A DNA stretch of 64,000 nucleotides from Paguma larvata (GCA_030068075.1 CM057839.1:54154960-54218959), one strand, 5' to 3'. Shown: positions 23,015-33,561, numbered from the stretch's first letter. The notes: generated from the sequence alone by a model not told the origin. Made by a program: numbers and translations.

Positions 23015-23125
23015 CCAATATACATTCATTAAACCTTCTGGGATACCTTCTTAATCAGGCATTGTGCTAGGCACTATGCCTACAATGAATAAGAAAGACA
23101 GGGTTTCTACGGTTATGGCTTTAAA
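23015..23125 (+). repeat. Ancient L2/MIR-type relic
   Basis: 'acattcattaaaccttctgg', 'caggcattgtgctaggcact' and 'acaatgaataagaaagacag' match the common relic pattern. It is cut by the SINE pair that follows and its last word is repeated on the far side. Confidence 0.6.
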
Positions 23126-23160
23126 TAGTACCCAGTCTTTTTGTTATCATTATTATTTTA

Positions 23161-23377
23161 TTTTATTTTTTAATGTGCATTTATTGTTTTTGAGAGAGAA
23201 CGTGCAGGCGCACATGCTCGCGAGCAAGGGAAGGGCAGAGAAGGGGTGGACAGAGGGTCCAAAGTGGGTCCTGTGCTAAATGCAGAGAGCCCAACATGGG
23301 GCTTGAACCCACAAACCACGAGATCACGACCCGAGCCAAAGTCAGACACTTAGCTGACTGAGCTACCCAGGCAGCCC
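23161..23377 (-). mobile_element. Felid SINE, reverse, inner member of a nested pair
   Basis: Full length: tail at the left, head ending 'gctacccaggcagccc'. Local duplication tattatttta (23151-23160) and tattatctta (23378-23387) lies in the T-rich (A-tail) end of the next SINE, so this copy landed in that tail. Confidence 0.9.
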
Positions 23378-23387
23378 TATTATCTTA

Positions 23388-23551
23388 ATTTAGAGAGAGA
23401 GCGTGAGCGCATGAGCAGGGGAGAGGGGCAGAGAGAGAGAGAGAATCCCAAGCGGGCTCCACGCTGTGTGGCTTGATCCCATGATTCTAGAAACATGACC
23501 TGAAACAAAATCAAGAGTCATTCACTCAACCTACTGAGCCCCCAGGCACCC
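23388..23551 (-). mobile_element. Felid SINE, reverse, outer member of a nested pair
   Basis: Starts at 'atttagagagagagcgtgag' and ends 'gagcccccaggcaccc'. The duplication tagtacccagtct (23126-23138) and tagtacctagtct (23552-23564) brackets both SINEs, showing this copy came first. Confidence 0.9.
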
Positions 23552-23571
23552 TAGTACCTAGTCTATTTAGA

Positions 23572-23734
23572 TCGCCTGAGAACTTCATTAAAAATGTTGG
23601 GCCTAGCTCCTAGAGTTTTTGACTCCATAAGTTTTGAGTTAGGACTAGAAATAAGCACTGTTAACAAGCAACCTGATGCTTCTGTTGTAATGGTCCTCAG
23701 AACACATTTTGAGAACACATTTTGAGAACACATT
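23572..23734 (+). mobile_element. MER5A-type hAT DNA transposon relic
   Basis: 'cctgagaacttcattaaaaa', 'gttgggcctagctcctagag', 'caagcaacctgatgcttctg' and 'ggtcctcagaacacattttg' follow MER5A order. The last segment is amplified as a 13-base tandem (agaacacattttg at 23699, 23712 and, partial, 23725). Confidence 0.75.
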
Positions 23735-24849
23735 CTAGTTTGGGAGATAAAGACCTTTTCAAACAACCTGGACAAAAACAATATAATGCTGAATTTAACC
23801 TGATTGCTATTTCATCTGTAAATTATCTCAAAAGTATTTTTTAAATCATTAGCATATGTTTCTACTTACTACCTTGATGTTGAGATAGAAGGATTGGAAA
23901 CTGCGATTAAATCTAAGCATGGTAATTTATTATCTCTTAAATAACCCACCAACAAATTAATCTTTTCCATAAAAATAACATTGCCTTATGGCAAGCTGTC
24001 TCCCAGAGACTGTGGTTATTTGACAGATAGAGCAAAGGCAAAACATTTTCTCCCAACTTCTTTAAAAATGAAATGCCATCAAATGCACAAGGAATCATTG
24101 TCAGTGGTTGCCTCCAGAGAGAAAGATCTAGATTTCTGGAGGAGACTTACTTTTAATCATGTATGCTTTTGCACCTTACCAGTTTTTATATCATGTGACT
24201 GCATTACCTAGTCCAAAATAAATTTGAGAAGTTATGCTGTTACCTTAGGTCTAAAAGTATACTGGTGGTTACAATTTCACTATAGATACCTCCTCTTTTG
24301 ACAACATTCCTATCATCATATACTAGAGGGTGGAGCTTTTCCTCTGCTAAGCACTTCATTTGAGTAACTCTGCCTTCTTCAGAAGTTTGTAATACCACTT
24401 TATCATAAACTTCATTTTTACATGTCACAGTCTGTGTCTACTTCATTGTTCTAGTTTTATATCAGAAAGGTGCCATTTTAATTATCATGGCTTAGTAATA
24501 TATGTTAATTCCTAGACTATCATGATCTGCATTGTTTTTCTTTCAAAAATTTTTCTGAATTCTTCTTACTCATTTGTTCTTTCATGTTAATTTTAGAATT
24601 TTTTTCCCAAGCTCAAAAAATTCCAGTAGAGTTTTTATTTTTAACCTGTTATTTGAGAAAAATCAGCTTCTTAGCATAGTTAATCTTTCTATTGTCTTCT
24701 CCATTTATTCAAACCTTTTTTTAAGTCTTTCAGTAAAAATTTTTAGTTTTCTTTTTAGAAGGTTGAATGTTTTTGGTAAAGGTTGCCCTGTGTATTTATA
24801 TTTTTGTTGCTATGGCAAATGCTTCTTCTTTAAAAAATATTATGTATCT

Positions 24850-24941
24850 GGGGCGCCTGGCTGACTCAGTCGGTGGAGCATGAGGCTCTTGATCTCAGGG
24901 TCGTGAGTTTGAGCCCCACTTTGGGAGTAAGTTTACTTAAA
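24850..24941 (+). mobile_element. Short carnivore SINE, forward
   Basis: 'ggggcgcctggctgactcag', 'gatctcagggtcgtgagttt', 'gagccccactttgggagtaa', then 'gtttacttaaaatag'. tRNA-only form. Confidence 0.87.
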
Positions 24942-25328
24942 ATAGAAATCTTATAAAAAATGTTACATAGCTGCAATATAGGAAAGCTACTTTTGTATAT
25001 TTGCCCTGTTTCTAGTCCGTCATTGTTGAGTTTTTTTTTTAAGGATATAATTATATTGTTTGCAAAGGTATACTGACATTTTAAAAAGTAATTAGCATAT
25101 GAAATTTATAAGTGTATTCTATAAATGGACATATCCATAGTTATTCTATTAAAAATGTAAAATAAGACTTATGTGTCCTAAGTTCCTGAGATTATTGATC
25201 AGAACAGACAATAACTTTTAAAAAATATATCTAGTTTGAGTTTATTGATTCTTTCTTGGAAAAAAACAAAATCGAGCATTGAGGAACCTAGGTTATAAGG
25301 TTGGGCAGTTTTTCTTTCCTTTCTTTTT

Positions 25329-25458
25329 AAATGTTTATTTTCGAGAAAGACAAAGAGAGAAAGCACAAGCAGGGAAGGGGCGGGGGTGACAGAGGATTTA
25401 AACCAGGCTCTGTGCTGACAGCAGAGAGCACAACGCAGGGCTCAAACTCAAAAACTGT
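25329..25458 (-). mobile_element. Felid SINE fragment, reverse, head missing
   Basis: The tail, GA block and middle are present, but the element breaks off inside the B-box area at 'aactcaaaaactgta'. L1 sequence follows directly, so about 60 bases of the SINE head are missing at a junction with the L1. Confidence 0.85.
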
Positions 25459-25799
25459 ACCTTTTAGTTTTGTTGATTGTTTCATTTGTCTATTCGTATC
25501 TTTTTGTCCATTTCTTCACTGGATTATTTGTTTTTTGGGTGTTGAGTTTGGTTAAGATCTTTATAGATTTTGGATACTAACCCTGTCTGATGTGTCATTT
25601 GCAAATATCTTCTCTCATTCCATCGGTTACCACTTAGTTTTGCTGATTGTGTCCTTCGCCATGCAGAAACTTTTTATCTTGATGAGGTCCCATTAGTTCA
25701 TTTTTGCTTTTGTTTCCCTGCCTCCGGAGACATGTCGAGTAAGAAGTTGCTGCGACCAAGGTCAAAGAGGTTCTTGCCTGCTTTCTCCTCCAGGCTTTT

Positions 25800-26021
25800 T
25801 TTTTTTTTTTTTTTTTTTAATGTTTATTTATTTTTGAGACAGAAACAGAGCATGAGTGGGGAGGGGCAGAGAGAGAGGGAGACACAGAATCCAAAGCAGG
25901 CTCCAGGCTGTCAGCACAGAGCCCGACGTGGGGCTCGAACTCACAGACCGCGAGATCATGACCTGAGCCAAAGTCCGACGCTCAGCCAGACTACTCAACC
26001 GACTGAGCCACCCAGGCGCCC
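25800..26021 (-). mobile_element. Felid SINE, reverse, inserted in L1
   Basis: Full length, T tract 25797-25818. Target duplication ctcctccaggctttt (25785-25799) and ctcctcgaggctttt (26022-26036), one mismatch, within L1 sequence. The SINE is therefore younger than the L1. Confidence 0.96.
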
Positions 26022-26235
26022 CTCCTCGAGGCTTTTGATGGCTTCCTGTCTTACATTTAGGTGTTTCATACATTTTGAATTCATTTTTGTGTATGGTGTA
26101 AGAGAGTGGTCCGGATTCAGTCTTCTTCGCTGTCCAGGTTTCCCAGCACCACTTGCTGAAGAGACTGTCTTTGTTCCTCTGGATATTCTTTCCTGCTTTG
26201 TCAAAACTTAGTTGGCCGTATGTTTGGGGGTCTAT

Positions 26236-26475
26236 TTATGGGTTCTCTATTCTGTCCCACTGATCTGAGTGTCTGTTCTTGTGCCAGCACCATACTGTCT
26301 TGATGATTACAGCTTTGTAATACAGCTTGAAGTCCGGGATTGTGATGCCTCCAGCTTTGGTTTTCTTTTTCAAGATTGCTTTGGCTATTTGGGGCCTTTT
26401 CTGGTTCCATACAAATTTTAGGATTGTGTGTTCTAGCTCTGTGAAGAATGCTGGTGTTATTTTGATAGGGATTGC
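26236..26475 (-). pseudogene. L1 ORF2 fragment, reverse copy, broken
   Basis: Minus-strand open stretch whose product reads [19 protein letters not shown] onward and ends after DRIENP at the same TAA seen in the forward L1 at 19746. The 77 residues after the first differing one are identical between the two copies by eye. It is 5' truncated at about 26475. Confidence 0.85.
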
Positions 26476-26548
26476 TAGGCATTTTTGTTTCAAAACAAGT
26501 ATCACACAGTTGCACAGGCATATGCATTTGTGAAAACTTTAAACCCAG

Positions 26549-26667
26549 GAGTGTCTGTTTGGCTCGGTCAGTTAAGTGACCAGCTTTTTGTCTCAGGTCA
26601 TGATCTCATAGTTGTGAGATCAAGCCTCGCGTTGGGCTTTGCACCTGGCATGGAGCCTGCTTCGGAT

Positions 26668-26731
<64 letters not shown>

Positions 26732-26877
26732 TCTCTCCCTCTCTCCCTCTCTCCCTCTCTCCCTCTCTCCCTCTCTACCTCTCTCCCCCCTCCCTCCCTC
26801 CCTCCCCTTCTCCCCCCCCAACCCCATCTTCCCCTTTCCTCTGCAGTTGCTCGCTGTCAAAAAAAAAAACAAAAAAA
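26549..26877 (+). mobile_element. Felid SINE, forward, with a giant CT expansion
   Basis: Head 'gagtgtctgtttggctcggt' and B-box area diverged. The CT-rich block has grown to about 155 bases before 'cagttgctcgctgtc' and the A tail (26860-26878). The 167-, 100- and 88-codon frames are Leu/Ser or Arg/Glu readings of the dinucleotide tract. Confidence 0.9.
26667..26819. repeat. CT / CCCTCTCT homopyrimidine tract
   Basis: Uninterrupted pyrimidines at 26667-26776 (110 bases), one A at 26777, then pyrimidines to 26819. It begins as pure CT, changes to CCCTCTCT units and ends C-rich. Confidence 0.96.
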
Positions 26878-26952
26878 CTTAAATTGTACACGAAAAAGAT
26901 CAGCATCTTTTATATCAGTTATACCCCAGGAAAGCTTTTAAAACAAATATCA

Positions 26953-27160
26953 GGACTCCCTGGGTGGCTCATTCATTTAAGCATCTGACTTCAGCTCCGG
27001 TCATGATATCTCGATTCATAGATTCGAGCCCTGCATTGGGCTCTCTGCTATTAGCACAGAACCTGCTTCAGATCTTGTCTTCCTCTCTCTCTCTACCCTT
27101 CTCCCACTCATACCTCCCCTCCCTTTCTCTCTCTCTCTCTGTCTCAAAAATAAATGTAAT
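26953..27160 (+). mobile_element. Felid SINE, forward
   Basis: 'gactccctgggtggctcatt' head, 'gattcgagccctgcattggg' B-box area, CT block, and a short 'caaaaataaatg' tail. Confidence 0.9.
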
Positions 27161-27699
27161 ATGTATCAAACTTTTGCTTGAGTTAGGTTTCCTCTCTGAA
27201 AGTCTTCCTTTTTTGCTTTCATTGAAGATTTCTGTAATAGTTTCTGCTAGTGGACTAGATCAGTAGTTAACATAGTCCCCGACAGTCATAGATGCTCTGA
27301 ATGTATTAGATGGACTGTAATTGAGTAACATATTGGATTGTTTTCCTTCTTTAACACCACGACACTTGCAGCGCTGGCTTTAGCTAGCTGTGGGAGTACT
27401 GTCGTCTAGTGAGAGTTGCCAGAGGGTGAGTAAGGGATGAGGGAAATGGAGCAACCACTCACTTCAGGAGTAAGGGATTGCTTTGCTTGGGAGGCGATAG
27501 CCCAGGGAGGAGTTTGCCAGGCAAACTGGGAGTGAAGGGTTGCAAAGAAGGTGACAAATTTCAGGAATAGTGAGGAATCCCCTGGAAGTTCATGAAGCTC
27601 TTTTGTTTGAGTATTCGTCTTGCCCACTCCACCAGCTCATAGTTTTTTCATGTTGGTTGCTCTCACAGTACCTGGTTCTGGGCTTATATTAATATCTGG

Positions 27700-27894
27700 C
27701 TTATATTATTATCTCCATAACTCTCTGGAATTCAGCATCAAATTTGTACTTACTGTATTCACATACCATTCTGCCCATCCACTCACTGATACTGTGTAGC
27801 TTCTCTTCATGCCTTGTTTGTTTTTCTCCCTGACATACCTCTCTCCTTATCCTGGTTCATTCTCCTTATTGTGGTCAGAGTTAATTTTCATTTT
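27700..27894 (+). repeat. L2-like relic, split by a SINE
   Basis: Pyrimidine-rich stretch with 'catgccttgtttgtttttct', 'tctccttattgtggtcagag' and 'ttaattttcattttaaa'. It resumes after the SINE at 28165. Family assignment is moderate. Confidence 0.45.
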
Positions 27895-27911
27895 AAAGTG
27901 AGCCCTTTCCT

Positions 27912-28147
27912 GGGGCACCTGGGTGCCTCTGTCAGTTAAGCATCTGACTTCAGCTCAGGTCATGATCTCACGGTTCATGAGTTCGAGTCCCACATCAGGC
28001 TCTCTGCTGACAACTCAGCCTGGATACGGCTCGGAGCCGGGAGCCTGTTTCAGATTCTGTGTCTCCCTCTCTCTCTGCTCCTCCCCCTCTCATGCTCTGT
28101 CTCTGTCTCTCAAAAATAAGTAAATGTTAATAAATAGTAATAAAAAT
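27912..28147 (+). mobile_element. Felid SINE, forward, perfect target duplication
   Basis: Full length with B box ttcgagtccc. Perfect 17-base duplication aaagtgagccctttcct at 27895-27911 and 28148-28164. The middle holds a small local duplication (ggatacggctcggagccggg). Confidence 0.97.
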
Positions 28148-28164
28148 AAAGTGAGCCCTTTCCT

Positions 28165-28600
28165 GTGGTCCTCCTGTTTTAACAAATGACTGCTAATAGC
28201 TGAGTTTGGTGTAGAAGAGCTTCTGTAGCCTGACCGAACGGTCTTTCTACCACTTATTTTTCACCTCTTCTCTTGTCCTTCCCTCCCTTCTCTCCCCTTT
28301 CTGCCTTCCCTCCTTCTTCTCCCTCCTTTATTTCTTCTTTCTCCCTCCCCCACCCTCTCCATTCTTGGAATTTGCCACCTTCTTTCTGCCCCACTTTGTA
28401 CAGCAGACTCCTCGCTGGGCCTTCACCTCCGCAGAAGAGCCTCTCCCTGCCCCTCCAGGCAATTGCCCCATCTTCCCCTTGTGCTTTACTCATCTCTCCA
28501 TTGCAGCTTTTACTGTACACTGTTATTACTTCTTTGTATGTTTGTCTTCTCCATTAATTAAGAACAGGCACTTGAGGGATACAGCGTGACTTGCCTCTGA
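28165..28600 (+). repeat. L2-like relic continuing, with a pyrimidine-rich block
   Basis: 'tgtagcctgaccgaacggtc', 'ttctttctgccccactttgt', 'cattgcagcttttactgtac' and 'ttaattaagaacaggcactt' are L2-like. 28262-28355 is nearly all C and T. The open frames here on both strands are biased low-complexity readings. Confidence 0.5.
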
Positions 28601-28901
28601 CAGTCTGTTGAGAGATGTTGGAGATATGATATCACATTGAAATAGAGGCTTTTGTTGCAGTTGTAAGGTGGCTGGTGAAAAGATAGTATAAACATATATA
28701 TTTAGAAGAAACTGGAGATACCATTTATCATACAGTGCAAGGAAGAATGAAGATGGGATGAGAAAGAGGTTTATGTGTAAACATCAAAATGTTGAAGGTG
28801 AGATGTTTGAGAGCTGTTGGCAGAAAGGAACCTGGTCAGAAGAGCAAATATAATGATGTGTGGAATTTTTTGGGTCATCTCTTTATTTTAGAAATAGAAC
28901 A

Positions 28902-29108
28902 GGGGCACCTGGGTAGCTTAGTAGGTTAAGTGTCCAGCTCTTGCCTGCAACTCAGGTCATGATCTCATGGTTCACAAGTTTGAGCCCCACATCGGGCTCT
29001 CTGCTGTCAGCGCAGAACCCTCTTCGGATCTTCTGTCTCCCTCTCTCTGCTCTTCCCCTGCTTGTGCTTGCTCACTCTCTCAAAAAGAAATAAACATTTA
29101 AGAAAAAA
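28902..29108 (+). mobile_element. Felid SINE, forward
   Basis: 'ggggcacctgggtagcttag' to 'aaagaaataaacatttaaga'. Duplication gaaatagaaca (28891-28901) and ggaatagaaca (29111-29121). Confidence 0.93.
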
Positions 29109-29695
29109 TAGGAATAGAACACCTAATTAAGTACTATTTTGAACTCTACAATTTGGCATGGAAGGTGAGATAGAAAGAAACATTAATAAATTATAGTAAA
29201 AGTTTAGTAATGGCAATGTGTGTCTGGCTGGGTGCTTGAGTATGGTAGGATGCATTTGTACAAATGTACAAATATGCATTTGTATGTCTTAAGCAATGCT
29301 GATAAGAAAGCCATTCAGATAGGAAGTAAGAGAAGAGTCTTTTGTGGCGTAGTGTGACCAAGACCCGAGGATTAGAATATCCTAATCTAAATTTGGGAAG
29401 ATAAATTGAGGTACTTAGTAAGTATAGCTTTTACACTCTGATGTTTATACTGAGCAAAGCAAGACAAAACCAACCATAGCATTTAATATTTAATAGAAGT
29501 CAGACAGTTTTGTATATTGCTTTTGTACTTGTAATGGTAGTTTTGCTAAAACAACAACAACAAGAAACTAAACTCGAGCCAATATTGCCAATGTGCTTGT
29601 CCATCTTGAGCTGCTGTAACTGTTCATAACAATGCACTATACATAGCCAGCTAAATGTCTTACACTTATAATACCTTGCTTTAAACTAGGACTTT

Positions 29696-29871
29696 TTTTT
29701 TTTAATGTTTATTTATTTATTTTGAAAGAGAACAGGAGAGGAGCAGAGAGAAACAGAGAAAGAGAGAGATTCTCAGACAGGCTCTGTGCCGTCAGCACAG
29801 AGGACTCGAGGCTTGATCTCATGGCCATGAGATCATGACCTGAGCCGAAATCAAGAGTCGGACACTTAACC
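29696..29871 (-). mobile_element. Felid SINE, reverse, head truncated
   Basis: The tail and body are normal, but the head ends at 'ggacacttaacc' without the gagccacccaggcgcccc part. Perfect duplication aactaggacttt at 29684-29695 and 29872-29883 shows the truncation happened during insertion. Confidence 0.92.
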
Positions 29872-29931
29872 AACTAGGACTTTACTTTTGTGGCAGTGTG
29901 TCATCAGGAGATCATAATGTGGAGCCCACAC

Positions 29932-29973
29932 ACATCTCTCTCTCAAAATAAATAAATACAAACTTTAAAAAAA
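29932..29973 (+). mobile_element. SINE tail fragment, forward
   Basis: Only 'catctctctctcaaaataaa', 'taaatacaaacttta' and the A tail remain, the 3' end of a felid SINE or a similarly tailed repeat. Confidence 0.6.
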
Positions 29974-30724
29974 GGTCACAGTGTAACTAGCATCATATAT
30001 ATGACTAACATGATTATGTAGCATAACTGACATTTTTATAACTAACAAGATATCAATGTAACTAATAACAGTAGATTCTAAAATAAAAGCATGTATTTTG
30101 TTAGTCTGTATATAGTTAGTGTCAACCAAATGTCTTTAGTGACAGTGTAAATTTGTGAGGGGAGGAAAAAGCATTTGGGATGTTTTTTAGTTTTAAAGCC
30201 TTTGTTTTTATGAGGTTGGAGTAAGAGTAGTTTGAATTCTTCAAAGTTGAAGCATGTGCAGAATTCTTTCATCCCCTCTATTCATCCTCTTGATGGAGAG
30301 AAAGTGAGAGCATATGGCCTGAAACCCCATTCACAGTGGAAAGTCTGCTGCAGCGAATCAGTAGGGAGTCCTTCTTTCTCGCTTTGCTGTCCTAAAGGAC
30401 AGTCGAAATGACTTGCAGTCTCTAATACCAATATCAGCATCACAGCTGCTGGTCCTAAATGGAGCACTCTCCCTTGAGCCTTCCATTCCTTCTGTAATTA
30501 TTTCCCCCCCGGTTTGATTTGGTTTTAATTAGCCCCAGAATCTCTCTTCTTAATTTTTCGAAAGTTGCTAAAATAGCATATTGAAATTTACCTTATCTTT
30601 TCAAAAATTCTGAGTCTCAGCACACGTCGGTGGCCACATACTGTCAGACATTTCCCATCTATTATTCCAGCATTTATAGTTTCATGGAGTCGCTAATCAA
30701 GTAGCCATTTGCTATATTTGCTTA

Positions 30725-30738
30725 GTCACCATAGCAAC
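30725..30738. promoter_or_regulatory. RFX-type X-box motif
   Basis: GTCACCATAGCAAC matches the consensus GTNRCC-N(0-3)-RGYAAC at every fixed position: two half sites with a 2-base spacer. It lies in repeat-poor intron (about 30000-31700), a possible enhancer. Occupancy is unknown. Confidence 0.45.
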
Positions 30739-33059
30739 AGTGTCTTGGTTAGTGTACGCCTGGGTAGTTTCCTCCAGCTTGACATGATATGCAGCTAATA
30801 ATTCTGATTTCTACTTAGAGGCAACTGGAATTTTGCAGAATTGAATTTTTAAATTTGCTGAATAGAAGTTGTTTGATCCCACTGGTATATTCTGTTGGCA
30901 CCCATCACATAGTCATAGGATCATAGAAATTTTAATTTGGAAGAATGATTCATACTTGCAGTATATATCACAGTGGCTGGCTAGAGAAACATTGCTTCTA
31001 TCACCATAAGCAGCTTATTTAATCCCTAACCTAAATATTTTTAGGAGTCAAAGAAATTGATCAGAAGGTTAGCAGTTGGGGCTGCTTGATAATCTTGGGT
31101 GCTTAGCTTTAAACTGTTTTAAATAATTCTGGTTATAAGCCTTAAATTTATAGTATAATAAATATGAAAATTGGAAACTACTTCTTGTCACAGTTATTTT
31201 TCCCACCTTTTATTGTCTAATTTCTGTTAGGTCAGCCTCTTTGAACTACATTACTTCATTGATTTCCCCTTCCACACATCCACTTTAAGTTCCTGTAGTC
31301 ACTACTTAAAGTAACAGTTACATAAATTTATTTTCATTTTTAAAATGTGTTTCCTTCAGAAATCACATAGTGTGACACGTACCTTATAGAAAAAACACAT
31401 TCTCTAATATACGTTATTTGGAGAAAATAGCGTAGCTTGTTCGTGTTGATAGAGTTCACAGTTCCAAGAATATGATTTAATCTTAAATGATGTAAAGATT
31501 GTTGCTGTACCATCTGTTCTAAAATATGTAAAGGCTTACTTAAATCACCAAGTTCATTTCACATCTAAATTGCTTTTATCAAACATACTCCATACTTTAA
31601 CCCCTACTTCGTGTGTGAGTTAAACCCACAGACGCCCACTTCCCTTTAGTCATCTATATTCTCATTTTGATCTGTATAAAAATACAGCAAGCTCAGATCC
31701 TATTAATTTCTTTCTTGGCTCTAAATATTGAGCTGGGAGAAACATAACATGGGTGTGTTTTAAAATGTATTCATCCAAATATATATGTACATATATGTAC
31801 ATACATAGGTATTTTTTTCATTTGTTCCTGCCTAACACAGTGCTAGGAAACCAGAGGCATAGGGTTTGTTGCCATTTGAGTGCGTTACCTTGGACTGTTC
31901 CATGGACAACAGCTAGCTTTCAGAGAGCAACACTGGAGGGAACTGGAGAAAAGAGCTTGTATAAAACCATTACCTCAACTGGAAAAAGTAATACAGGAGT
32001 CTGTGATTTCTTAATGGTATTCATCCTCATCATCTTTTTACTGATATTCCCCCTCATCAAAGAGGTCTACCAAAGTGACATTTTACAGAGATAAATTACC
32101 CAGCTTATCACATCAAAAGCAATGGATTTTGTGCATCACCTGCAAATAAGCATCATGGCCATAAATAGCCTGTATAATAATTTGTATCATCCATGCATGT
32201 TGATGATAAAGAAAACATTTTTATACATTTGTTTGAGGCCCATAATAGTCGTTCTATGACTAACCAGAGCTACATTGAAGAATTGCCTGATATCCGTAAT
32301 AGTTTGTAGGAATTATAGGCTGTGAAATAAATGACTATAAGATGAAGGTGCTTTGAAGTAGAGCTAACGGTGCAAGTAAAATAACACACAGAGTCTAAAT
32401 CCATAAAGCATCAGGACTGTTTTCACTCCCATGTTGTTTAGAAACCCTTCTCCTGTGTGCAAGTTTATTGTCTTTGTACTGAGACCAGCTGTAAAAGTTT
32501 GAATTGAACCAAGTAGTATTTTATATATTTAGAAAAGCCAGATTAAAACATTTCTTTAATACTTTCCTACCCCTCTTAATAGCAACAAAAAATGTATTAT
32601 ACTCATAAAATGAGAGACTCCTTTCTTAGTAAATCTATCCATAGGTTTTATGTAAAAGAAAATTTGCATTATGGACAGGTAACTTTCTGTCAGTGTTACA
32701 GAATTCTCCACCAAACAATACCAAACCAGAAGCCTTGTGTACCAAGTCAGTGGGCAAGCAGTTTGGGGAGCTTTCAGAGTAGTAGTTGGAGTTGAATGTC
32801 TCCTGAGAGGACTGGCAACATGAACAGATAAAATTGTGAAAATAGAAAATCCTAGTGTAATAATCACTCTCAGCACTTTATCAAAACCGTGAACATAAAA
32901 GCATTGTTAGTTTTTCTGTTATGAAACTGAGTTGCTTTTATTAATGGTAATTCTTAGCAATTTTTCTTTTACTTTTTGATCTTTTTTTGTATGTGTTTTT
33001 GTGTGTGTGTGTGTGTGTTTTAAATAAACAGACCTCCATAACTACTGCTTTCTTTCTTT

Positions 33060-33271
33060 CTTTTTTTTAAGCTTATTCATTTTAAGAGAGAGAGCATGCA
33101 CATGTGCGTGAGTGGGGTTTGGGCAGAGGGTAGGCGGGGAGAGGATCCCAAGCAGGCCTCACGCTGTCTGCACAGAGCCCAACGCAGGGCTCGGGCTCAT
33201 AAACCATGAGATCATGACCTGAGCCAAAATCAAGATTTGAGGCTTAACCAACTGAGCCACCCAGATGCCCC
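33060..33271 (-). mobile_element. Felid SINE, reverse
   Basis: 'ttaagcttattcattttaag' at the tail side, head ending 'gccacccagatgcccc'. A GT microsatellite (32999-33019) lies just upstream. Confidence 0.92.
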
Positions 33272-33386
33272 TTTCTTTTAGTTTTTAAAGAATTTTATCC
33301 ACAAAAGTAAAACCTGCGTGAGACTTACAGCTCTTAAAATCACATTGCAGCCTTAAATTAATGAATATATTTCAATCTTTAATGAA

Positions 33387-33537
33387 GGGGCACCTGGGTG
33401 GCTCAGTCGGTTGAGTGGCCGACTTTGACGCAGGTCATGATCTCACGGTCTGTGGGTTCGAGCCCCACGTCAGGCTCTGTGCTGATGGCTCATCAGAGCC
33501 TGGAGCCTGCTTCAGATTCTGTGTCTCCCTCTCTCTA
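33387..33537 (+). mobile_element. Felid SINE, forward, 3' truncated
   Basis: Head and middle intact with B box gttcgagccccac. A 3-base duplication (cat) sits in the gctcatcagagcc area. It ends in the CT block at 'ccctctctctaac' with no A tail, then AT-rich sequence with a perfect inverted repeat. Confidence 0.9.
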
Positions 33538-33561
33538 ACTTTTGCATCCCATTAATAAAAT

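Larger units (their letters stand above)
25459..26475 (-). mobile_element. Carnivore L1 ORF2 segment, reverse, split by a SINE and chimeric at its 3' side
   Basis: Reverse complement of L1 ORF2 from about the [19 protein letters not shown] region downstream to 'ccagtgaagaaatgg'. It is interrupted by a SINE at 25800-26021. At 25459-25490 the L1 does not continue as the forward copy does; it jumps to sequence like the L1 'aatcagcaaaactaagtgg' region, which already occurs upstream at about 25632-25654. No 3' UTR or A tail remains. Over the shared part it is almost identical to the forward L1 at 19.5-20.26 kb. Confidence 0.9.

Noticed and set aside
25732..26211. 159-codon frame on the + strand
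   Set aside because: It runs antisense through the reverse L1 and across the SINE inserted in it.
26485..26988. 167-codon frame with a long Leu-Ser stretch
   Set aside because: It is a translation of the CT repeat within a SINE, running on into a second SINE.
31753..32094. 113-codon frame in unique intron
   Set aside because: No family resemblance, no supporting signals; length is within chance for AT-rich sequence.
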